From Streptosporangiaceae bacterium (lineage in GTDB: Bacteria > Actinomycetota > Actinomycetes > Streptosporangiales > Streptosporangiaceae), in assembly GCA_030041195.1 (NCBI GenBank), contig JASHOI010000730.1:1-10864 (forward strand): 10,864 nt of DNA, given 5' to 3'. This document shows, piece after piece, positions 5,759 through 10,864 of this stretch. Under the pieces are notes generated by a model that saw only the letters and a program-made list of their open reading frames with translations, did no database searches and was not told where the DNA came from. The first letter of the stretch is position 1, and each line of letters begins with the position of its first letter. Position numbers and translations under genes: made by a program.

Positions 5759-7279
5759 ATGGCGAACATTGCCGTCGTTCCGCTGCTGTCCGCAGACCCT
5801 CAGTGGCTGGGCGGCTACCGGCTGGCCGGGCGGCTCGGCCAGGGCGGCCAGGGGACGGTGTATCTCGGCCAGACGCCTTCCGGCCAGCCGGTCGCGGTCA
5901 AGCTGCTGCGCGCCGAGTGGACCAGGGATCCGGTTGCCCGGGCGCGCTTCGCCCGCGAGGTCGCCGCCGTGGGAAGGGTCGCCCCGTTCTGCACCGCCCG
6001 CGTCCTCGACGCTCGTCTCGACGATGACCAGCCGTTCGTGGTCAGCGAGTTCATCGACGGCCCGTCCCTGCAGGCGGTGGTGGCCAGGGAAGGGCCGCTG
6101 GCCGGGTCGGCGCTTGACCGGCTCGCGGTCGCCACGGCGACCGCGCTGTCAGCGATTCACCAGGCGGGAGTGATCCACCGCGACCTCAAGCCGGGCAACG
6201 TGCTGCTCGGCCCGGACGGGGTGCGGATCATCGACTTCGGCATCGCCCGCTCGGCCGACGCGTCGGCGACGCTGACCGGCCAGTTGTTCGGCACGCCCGG
6301 TTACATGGCGCCCGAGGTGGTCCGCGGTGCGTCGGCCGGCCCGCCGGCCGACGTGTTCGCCTGGGCCGCGACGATCACCTTCGCCGCGACCGGGAACCCG
6401 CCGTTCCACGCACCGAACATGGCCGCGGTCATCCACCAGCTCACCCAGGGGGAGCCGGACCTCGGCATCCTTTCCGGCTATCTGCGCCAGATCGTGGCCG
6501 AGTGCGTGGTGAAGGATCCTGCCGCCCGGCCCACCGCCGTCGACCTGCTCATGCGGCTGCTGCACCACTCGCGGCGAGATGGCCTGGCGACGGAGCCGGC
6601 CGGGTTCTGGCAGCCGGCGCCGCAGACCGTTCCCATGCCGGGCCAGTACCCGCAGACGCCTGTGCAGCACGCTCCCATGCCCGGCCAGTACGCACCGGTA
6701 ACCGGCGAGTACGAGCAGGACCCGGCCGCCGAGGTGATCGGCCCGCCGCGGCAGGGCCGGCGGGGGCGCGCGGTCGCCGGATGGACCACGGCGATCGCCG
6801 GGTTGGCGGCGCTGTGCGTTATGGGCGGTCTGCTTGTGCCGCGGCTGATCGCTGGCGGGCCACCGGCCGGTGCGCACGGTGGACATCCGTCGGGCCCGGC
6901 CGGTGCGTTGAGGCGCGGCCGCTCGCCAGCGGGGCCGGCGAACGCGATCCCGGCCAGGTTCGCTGGGACCTGGGCCGGCGAGGCCCGGCAGGCCAATGGC
7001 GTGGTCACGCAGTGGGCGGCGACGCTGGTGCTGCCGCAGGGCGCGACCACGGGCACATTCACGATCGCCAGCATCCCCTGCCGGGCGACGGTGACGGTCA
7101 CGCAGGTCACCAGGGCCAGGATCCTGCTGAGCGAGACCGTCGACTCGAACCCGTCCGGCAACTGCGCCGCATCCGGGGTGATCAGCCTGGACCGCACCGG
7201 CGTGGCGACGGCCAGGATGTTCTGGCAGGACACCGGCGATCCCGGCAACGTCGCGACCGGCATCCTCATCCGGAGCTGA
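5759..7279 (+). CDS. Membrane-anchored Hanks-type Ser/Thr protein kinase with extracytoplasmic domain
   Basis: This 506-residue kinase phosphorylates Ser/Thr on unknown proteins. Its catalytic domain (about 19-270) is complete: P-loop GQGGQGTVY (27-35), VAVK (Lys48), alpha-C Glu67, HRDLKPGN (Asp142), DFG (159-161) and APE (184-186), with Thr171/173/179 available for activation-loop phosphorylation, so it should be active. Residues 280-330 form a Pro/Gln/Tyr-rich linker with PMPGQY twice (292-297, 306-311). A basic stretch (RQGRRGR) precedes one membrane span (about 338-361), and residues 397-506 form an outside domain beginning FAGTWAGEA, with Cys440 and Cys469 as a possible disulfide. PASTA repeats are absent. 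The ATG at 5759 has a poor ribosome site but no better in-frame start lies between it and the divergent gene. The outer domain may sense a ligand or envelope stress (inference). Confidence 0.93.
   Translation: MANIAVVPLLSADPQWLGGYRLAGRLGQGGQGTVYLGQTPSGQPVAVKLLRAEWTRDPVARARFAREVAAVGRVAPFCTARVLDARLDDDQPFVVSEFIDGPSLQAVVAREGPLAGSALDRLAVATATALSAIHQAGVIHRDLKPGNVLLGPDGVRIIDFGIARSADASATLTGQLFGTPGYMAPEVVRGASAGPPADVFAWAATITFAATGNPPFHAPNMAAVIHQLTQGEPDLGILSGYLRQIVAECVVKDPAARPTAVDLLMRLLHHSRRDGLATEPAGFWQPAPQTVPMPGQYPQTPVQHAPMPGQYAPVTGEYEQDPAAEVIGPPRQGRRGRAVAGWTTAIAGLAALCVMGGLLVPRLIAGGPPAGAHGGHPSGPAGALRRGRSPAGPANAIPARFAGTWAGEARQANGVVTQWAATLVLPQGATTGTFTIASIPCRATVTVTQVTRARILLSETVDSNPSGNCAASGVISLDRTGVATARMFWQDTGDPGNVATGILIRS
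6631..6692 (+). repeat. Short tandem-like repeat encoding PMPGQY in the kinase linker
   Basis: Two nearly identical 18-base copies (6631-6648 and 6676-6693, differing at one base) encode PMPGQY twice, followed by a looser third copy (PVTGEY). They make a tyrosine-containing, disordered juxtamembrane linker between the kinase domain and the membrane span. Confidence 0.5.
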
Positions 7280-7291
7280 TTCCTCGCGGCA

Positions 7292-7306
7292 GCCGGCGAA
7301 TCCGGC
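7292..7306 (+). terminator. Weak hairpin after the kinase gene
   Basis: GCCGG CGAAT CCGGC is a perfect 5-bp inverted repeat 13 bp past the kinase stop, within the 70-bp gap before the NADH dehydrogenase gene. There is no T-tract. It may attenuate or only be GC-rich chance; co-transcription of the two genes remains possible. Confidence 0.25.
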
Positions 7307-7349
7307 GGGGCGGGCGCATCACGGCGGCCGCATCGGGTAGGCAGACGAT

Positions 7350-8624
7350 ATGGCCAGATTGTGGCGGAAGGTGCGGCGCCGGCCGGCCGCTGGCGCGCGC
7401 GTCATCGTGGCAGGCATGGGATTCGCCGGGCTGGCGACGGTGCGCAGGCTGAGCCAGGCGCGGATGCGGGTCACGCTGGTGGACCGCAACATCTACAGCA
7501 CGTTCCAGCCGCTGCTGTACCAGGTGGCGACCGGTGGCCTGAACGCCAGCGACGTTGCCTACCCGCTGCGGGGGTTCGCGCACAGGTACGGCGCCCGGTT
7601 CATTCACGGCGAGCTCGCCGGCATCGACGCCGCGGCCCAGCAGGTCACGCTGGCCAGCGGCGAGAAACTCGGCTACGACTACCTGATCCTGGCCACCGGC
7701 GTGGCGGCGGCGTACTACGGGGTCACCGGGGCGGACAAGCACAGCTACGCGCTGTACACCCGTCACGACGCGGTCGCGCTGCGGGATGACATCCTGGCCG
7801 GCCTGGAGCGGCTCAGCGGCGAGGACCGGGGGAGGGGGGCCTCGATCACGGTGGTGGGCGGTGGCGCGACCGGCGTCGAGCTGGCCGGGACAATGGCCGA
7901 GCTGCGCAACATCGCGCTGGCGACCGCGTACCCCGACATCGACCGCTCGCGGCTGCACATCAGGCTGGTCGAGCAGGCCCCGGCGCTGCTGACGCCGTAC
8001 GTTCCGTCGCTTCGGGAGTACGCTCACCGGCAGCTGGTCGCCCGGGGGGTCGAGGTCCGGCTCAACACCACGATCAGCGAGATCACCGAGGACGAGGTAG
8101 TGCTGTCCGGTGGCGAGCGGGTGCACAGCGATGTGACCGTGTGGGCCGCGGGCATCACCGGGCCCGAGGAGGTCAAGGACTGGGGCGTGCCGCAGGGACG
8201 CGGCGGCCGCATCCCGGTCGGGCCGGACCTGCGGGTGCAGGGTCACGATCGCATCTTCGCGGCCGGCGACATCGCTCTGACCGAGGACCAGCCGCTGCCG
8301 CAGCTCGCCCAGCCAGCGTTGCAGATGGGCCGGTTCGCCGCCGAGCAGATCACCCGGCTGGAAGCGGGCCGGCCGACGGCAAGGTTTGAATACCACGACA
8401 AGGGGATCATGGCCACGATCGGGCGCCGCTCGGCGGTCGTGCAGCTGCCCTACCACGTGCGCATCCGCGGCACGCTGGCCTGGTTCGCCTGGCTTGGCCT
8501 GCACCTGGTGACCCTGCTCGGCAACCGGAACCGGCTCACCGCGCTGATCAATCTCTCATACCGCTACCTGAGCTGGGGGCACGGCGGATCGGTCATCGTT
8601 GACAACGATCCGCCCGCGGGTTGA
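7350..8624 (+). CDS. ndh: Type II NADH dehydrogenase (NDH-2)
   Basis: This 424-residue non-proton-pumping NADH:quinone oxidoreductase sits on the inner face of the membrane and passes electrons from NADH through FAD to menaquinone. Two dinucleotide-binding sites are visible: VIVAGMGFAG (18-27) for FAD and VVGGGATGVELAG (168-180) for NADH. FAAGD (303-307) holds the flavin, and AQPALQ (320-325) matches the AQxAxQ quinone-site motif of NDH-2. The C-terminus (about 373-408, GTLAWFAWLGLHLVTLLGNRNR...YRYLSWGHG) is the amphipathic/hydrophobic membrane anchor typical of NDH-2. Length is normal. The ATG at 7350 leaves a short basic N-terminus and has a modest AGG 8 nt upstream; the next ATG (7416) lies inside the FAD motif. 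It follows the kinase by 70 bp, same strand. A ferredoxin or sulfide:quinone reductase is unlikely. Confidence 0.93.
   Translation: MARLWRKVRRRPAAGARVIVAGMGFAGLATVRRLSQARMRVTLVDRNIYSTFQPLLYQVATGGLNASDVAYPLRGFAHRYGARFIHGELAGIDAAAQQVTLASGEKLGYDYLILATGVAAAYYGVTGADKHSYALYTRHDAVALRDDILAGLERLSGEDRGRGASITVVGGGATGVELAGTMAELRNIALATAYPDIDRSRLHIRLVEQAPALLTPYVPSLREYAHRQLVARGVEVRLNTTISEITEDEVVLSGGERVHSDVTVWAAGITGPEEVKDWGVPQGRGGRIPVGPDLRVQGHDRIFAAGDIALTEDQPLPQLAQPALQMGRFAAEQITRLEAGRPTARFEYHDKGIMATIGRRSAVVQLPYHVRIRGTLAWFAWLGLHLVTLLGNRNRLTALINLSYRYLSWGHGGSVIVDNDPPAG
8585..8612 (+). terminator. Strong hairpin over the 3' end of the NDH-2 gene
   Basis: The arms CGGATCG (8585-8591) and CGATCCG (8606-8612) pair perfectly. 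Inside them GTCA (8592-8595) pairs with TGAC (8600-8603) around TCGT, with AA bulged: 11 bp of stem and a tetraloop. It lies in the last codons of ndh, followed by the palindrome CCCGCGGG (8613-8620) and a T-richer stretch with no continuous T-tract. It could be a U-tract-less terminator or a 3'-end stabiliser. Confidence 0.4.
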
Positions 8625-8646
8625 GCCTTCTGGTTGTTCGCTTCGT

Positions 8647-8675
8647 TTGCAAGAAGGTAAGAAACGGGCCATAAC
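8647..8675 (+). promoter_or_regulatory. Candidate promoter of the leader ORF/TPR-like gene
   Basis: TTGCAA (8647-8652) and CATAAC (8670-8675) are separated by the ideal 17 nt; each matches the housekeeping consensus at 4 of 6 bases. The region is noticeably less GC-rich than the surroundings. The start would lie near 8682, just before the GGAGG at 8686-8690. Confidence 0.4.
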
Positions 8676-8685
8676 ATCAGGCAGC

Positions 8686-8690
8686 GGAGG
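8686..8690 (+). promoter_or_regulatory. Strong ribosome binding site of the 20-codon leader ORF
   Basis: GGAGG lies 5 nt before a GTG at 8696. It is the only good Shine-Dalgarno upstream of the TPR-like gene, whose own ATG at 8762 has none. Confidence 0.6.
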
Positions 8691-8695
8691 CGCTC

Positions 8696-8758
8696 GTGAC
8701 CGCTCGCATCGGCGCTGGCTTCGGCGCCACGACCACCGCCGCGCCGCGGCGCGACTGA
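8696..8758 (+). CDS. Putative 20-residue leader peptide
   Basis: A GTG with an excellent ribosome binding site (GGAGG, 5 nt spacing) opens a 20-codon frame encoding VTARIGAGFGATTTAAPRRD and closing with TGA. The next ATG, 3 nt further and in the same frame, starts the TPR-like gene, which lacks a ribosome site. The simplest reading is a leader ORF whose translation delivers ribosomes to the downstream start by reinitiation. No cluster of a single amino acid that would mark classical attenuation is present, though Thr/Ala/Arg are frequent. Other readings are a recently acquired stop codon in a longer gene, stop readthrough, or a base-calling error. The peptide matches nothing I recognise. Confidence 0.45.
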   Translation: MTARIGAGFGATTTAAPRRD

Positions 8759-8761
8759 CCG

Positions 8762-10273
8762 ATGGTGAACCGGGACCCCGGGCAGCGCTGCGCCGAGCTG
8801 ACCGAGATGGCCGCCGGAATGCAGCGGCGGGGGCGCCTTGAGCAGGCGCTCACGTTCTACACCGAAGCGCTCGATATCGCGGAGAAGCAGGTCCGCGCCG
8901 ACCCCGAAGCCGACTGGCCGATCCGGCAGCGGGCCAGCATCCGCTACGCGTTAGGGGCTCTGCACATCGAGGCGGACCGGTGGGACATGGCCGTGACCGT
9001 GCTCGAGGAGTCCGAGAAGGCCTACCGCGAGCTGGCCGGGCGCGGGGCGGGCGGCATCGAGCCGCTGATCGCGGACGTCAAGGCCCGGCGGGCCACGGCG
9101 CGGATGCTCGGCGGGCGGGGCGCTTCCGCCGTCCTCGAGGTCGACGAGGCGGTCGCGTACCACCGCGGGCTGCCCGCGGGCCAGCAGACCGCGCGCGGCT
9201 CGCTGGACATGGCGCGCATCCTCACGGCCAATGCCGCGGTCCTCGATAAGTTCGGCGATCCGGCCCTCGCCGTGGCCTCGGCCGACCAGGCGATCCGGCT
9301 GTACAGGTCGCTGGCCGACGCCATCAACTCAACGCCCGACCTGGACTTTCAGTTCGAGTACCTGCTGGCCGTCGCCGACGTCGCGGCGCGGATTCACTCG
9401 GCATCCGGCCGGCTTGACCGGGCGCTCGAGGCGGACGACCTGGCCATCCACGCGGCACGCGCGCTGTCGAAGGCCGGCGGCTCGGCGAGCGAGACCACGG
9501 CCCTGGCCGTCCGGCTCACCCGCAAGGGGCTGCACCTCAGCGCCGCCGGGCGGCCGGAACGGCGGGACGAGGCCGGCGCCTGCCTGGCCGAGGGCGGCGC
9601 CCTGGACGCCTCCGCCGCGCTGCTGGCCACGTCGGAATGGGAGCAGGCGGTGAACGAGGGCCCGCCGCTCACGCTCGCGAAGGCGCTGGAAAGCGCCGCG
9701 CAAATCCTGGGCCCGTTGCGGGTCCGGCCGGAACTGGCTGACGCCGTCGCCGTGCCCGCCGTCGCGGGCGGCATTCTGAGCCCGTCCGGCCGCTGCGCCG
9801 AGGACGCCGCGCGCGGGTACGCGGATGAGCTGGCCGGGATCGCCGTTGACCTGCTGCCCGGGTCGGCCGTCGCCGGGCTGCGCATCGGGCTCGAGGCGCA
9901 CTACCTGTTCGCCGTCGGCACCCGCCACGATCCGCCGGTGCTGCGGCACCAGTTCGATTCGTCGGGCATTCCGTGGGCCCGGCTGCTGCTGGCCTGCTGC
10001 CGGGCGCTGGACGGCATGACGGAGGAATGGGCACCGCCGCTCGCGCTCGACCTGGCGTCGTGGAACTTCGGGGTGATCGTGCAGCTGCAGCCGTTCGTGA
10101 TGACCGCGCAGCGGTACCTGAAGACCGGCAGGCCGCCCCCCGGCGATCTCGACACCAGCGTGGTCGAGCTGGTCGGTGAGTGCCTGTCGCTGCACGCCGC
10201 GCTGCATCTGCGCAACGGCGACGACGATGCCGCGCAGCAGATCAAGCAGGTCGCCAGGCTGCTCGGGATCTAG
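8762..10273 (+). CDS. TPR-like helical-repeat protein of unknown function
   Basis: I do not recognise this 503-residue protein. It looks cytosolic: no signal peptide, no membrane span. The first half reads as degenerate tetratricopeptide-type helix pairs, with A/L/Y spacing typical of TPRs at about 10-43 (RRGRLEQALTFYTEALDIA), 58-91, 148-184 (DPALAVASADQAIRLYRSL) and 198-234 (GRLDRALEADDLAIHAARAL). The second half (about 295-503) is also Ala/Leu-rich and probably helical, ending with another possible helix pair, but without clear repeats. Such scaffolds usually bind proteins or peptides. No catalytic motif or DNA-binding domain is visible. The ATG at 8762 has no Shine-Dalgarno, so it probably depends on the leader ORF ending 3 nt upstream. 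It converges with the membrane protein gene 22 bp downstream. Codon use is like its neighbours, so recent transfer is not indicated. Confidence 0.75.
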   Translation: MVNRDPGQRCAELTEMAAGMQRRGRLEQALTFYTEALDIAEKQVRADPEADWPIRQRASIRYALGALHIEADRWDMAVTVLEESEKAYRELAGRGAGGIEPLIADVKARRATARMLGGRGASAVLEVDEAVAYHRGLPAGQQTARGSLDMARILTANAAVLDKFGDPALAVASADQAIRLYRSLADAINSTPDLDFQFEYLLAVADVAARIHSASGRLDRALEADDLAIHAARALSKAGGSASETTALAVRLTRKGLHLSAAGRPERRDEAGACLAEGGALDASAALLATSEWEQAVNEGPPLTLAKALESAAQILGPLRVRPELADAVAVPAVAGGILSPSGRCAEDAARGYADELAGIAVDLLPGSAVAGLRIGLEAHYLFAVGTRHDPPVLRHQFDSSGIPWARLLLACCRALDGMTEEWAPPLALDLASWNFGVIVQLQPFVMTAQRYLKTGRPPPGDLDTSVVELVGECLSLHAALHLRNGDDDAAQQIKQVARLLGI

Positions 10274-10286
10274 CCGCTCTTGCGGC
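10273..10286. terminator. Short hairpin between convergent genes
   Basis: GCCGC TCTT GCGGC gives a 5-bp GC stem with a 4-nt loop. It begins at the last base of the TAG of the TPR-like gene and lies in the 22-bp gap before the convergent membrane protein gene. It could end transcription from either side, but is short and lacks a T-tract. Confidence 0.35.
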
Positions 10287-10295
10287 CGACGCCGA

Positions 10296-10864
10296 TCACG
10301 CGGACGCCAGCCTGGCCGCGCGCCGCGCCGCGTAGGCACCGAGCACGCCGGCGAGCACCGCGCCGGCCACCACGGCGCGGGCCACCGCCCCGGGATGTGA
10401 CGCGGTGAGCGCGCTGGGCAGCAGCACGGCCATCGGCACGATCGCGACCAGCGGGCCCAACGCGAGCCAGAACACGACGGTGATCGCCGCCGTGTTGCCG
10501 ACCGGGGTCTCAAACCCGCCGAACAGGTCCGGCATGAACCGCTGCCGAAACACGTTGACCAGTGCGCCGGCGACCAGCACCGGCACGGTCACGGCCAGCA
10601 GCGCGAGCAGCCGCGGGTCACCGGCCGCGGCGGCGAGCGCCACGACCGGCGCGCCGGCGACCACGAACAGGACCAGGCACGGCACGACCGCGTGCCACCA
10701 GGCCAGCGACTCGAACCGGAACGGCAGGGCCGCCGAGCGGCGGGTGTCCTCCGCGTCCAGCCTCGCGCCCTCGCAGAGCCAGGCAGCGGCCAGGTAGCCA
10801 AGGGCGAGCGCTGCGGCGGCCGGAACCAGCGACAGCTGCCCGGCGCGGCCGGCCACCGCGATGA
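10296..10864 (-). CDS. Multi-span membrane protein, C-terminal part (possible ABC exporter permease)
   Basis: This is the last 188 codons of a gene whose start lies beyond the right edge; the frame stays open to the end. About five hydrophobic segments are visible, centred on LVPAAAALALGYLAAAWL, VVPCLVLFVVAGAPVVAL, LLALLAVTVPVLVAGALV, ITVVFWLALGPLVAIVPMAVLL and AVVAGAVLAGVLGAYAA, ending in a short basic tail (ARRAARLASA). Between them lie a polar loop with LDAEDTRRSAALPF and the segment FETPVGNTAA. This arrangement resembles the C-terminal half of actinobacterial putative ABC-exporter membrane proteins (DUF6297-like), but that is recalled similarity, not a search result. A GTG at 10856 could open the frame, but it sits inside a continuing frame without a good ribosome site. 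No function is proposed beyond membrane transport. Confidence 0.65.
   Translation of the reverse strand, partial: IAVAGRAGQLSLVPAAAALALGYLAAAWLCEGARLDAEDTRRSAALPFRFESLAWWHAVVPCLVLFVVAGAPVVALAAAAGDPRLLALLAVTVPVLVAGALVNVFRQRFMPDLFGGFETPVGNTAAITVVFWLALGPLVAIVPMAVLLPSALTASHPGAVARAVVAGAVLAGVLGAYAARRAARLASA

Noticed and set aside
7266..8504. 412-residue minus-strand frame opposite NDH-2
   Set aside because: Antisense shadow of a gene with full FAD, NADH and quinone motifs; no motif of its own.
9329..10513. 394-residue open frame antisense to the TPR-like gene
   Set aside because: Composition is Arg/Gln/Pro/Gly-rich as expected of a GC-rich antisense frame, and it also runs across the membrane protein gene.
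10274..10856. GTG at 10856 as a complete start for the membrane protein
   Set aside because: The frame remains open to the window edge and no convincing ribosome site is visible, so the gene is treated as partial.
1..10864. RNA genes, CRISPR arrays, insertion sequences, phage or defence modules
   Set aside because: No tRNA cloverleaf, repeat-spacer array, transposase, integrase, long terminal repeat or known defence domain was seen on either strand.

Overview
The window comes from a high-GC actinobacterium. Every gene has strongly G/C-biased third codon positions, so long antisense shadow frames occur everywhere. GTG starts are used, and the gene set is typical of the phylum: a membrane-anchored Hanks-type kinase, a streptomycete-like alditol oxidase, a trypsin-like exoprotease and a TPR-like orphan protein. 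Genus cannot be fixed from the sequence. I see no rRNA, tRNA, CRISPR array, insertion sequence, phage gene or attachment site. This is compact chromosomal gene territory rather than an obvious island.

Layout. Bases 1-1514 (minus) hold a PLP-dependent amino acid decarboxylase and, overlapping it by 4 bp (ATGA), the N-terminus of an SDR oxidoreductase that leaves the window. Diverging from it is purU (1593-2438, plus), formyltetrahydrofolate deformylase. purU converges with a 3-bp gap on a secreted trypsin-like protease (2442-3239, minus), and a palindrome spans both stop codons. Next comes a minus-strand two-gene operon: alditol oxidase (4393-5670) followed 16 bp later by a D-2-hydroxyacid dehydrogenase (3411-4376). 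Diverging from that is a Ser/Thr kinase with one membrane span and an extracytoplasmic C-terminal domain (5759-7279, plus), then a type II NADH dehydrogenase (7350-8624, plus). After a hairpin and a candidate promoter there is a 20-codon leader ORF (8696-8758) and an unrecognised TPR-like protein (8762-10273, plus). The right edge is the C-terminal part of a multi-span membrane protein (10296-10864, minus).

How the genes may work together. The clearest unit is alditol oxidase plus D-2-hydroxyacid dehydrogenase. Known alditol oxidases turn glycerol or sugar alcohols into aldoses and, with further oxidation, D-aldonates such as D-glycerate, which is a plausible substrate class for the dehydrogenase. 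The decarboxylase and SDR form a second coupled pair with unknown substrate. NDH-2 recycles NADH to the quinone pool. The kinase could sense an extracellular signal, but nothing in the sequence ties it to a target.

I found no convincing evidence for a wholly new system. The items most worth checking are the leader ORF that seems to carry the only good ribosome-binding site for the TPR-like gene, the alditol-to-hydroxyacid operon, the decarboxylase/SDR pair, and the small palindromes at gene junctions.
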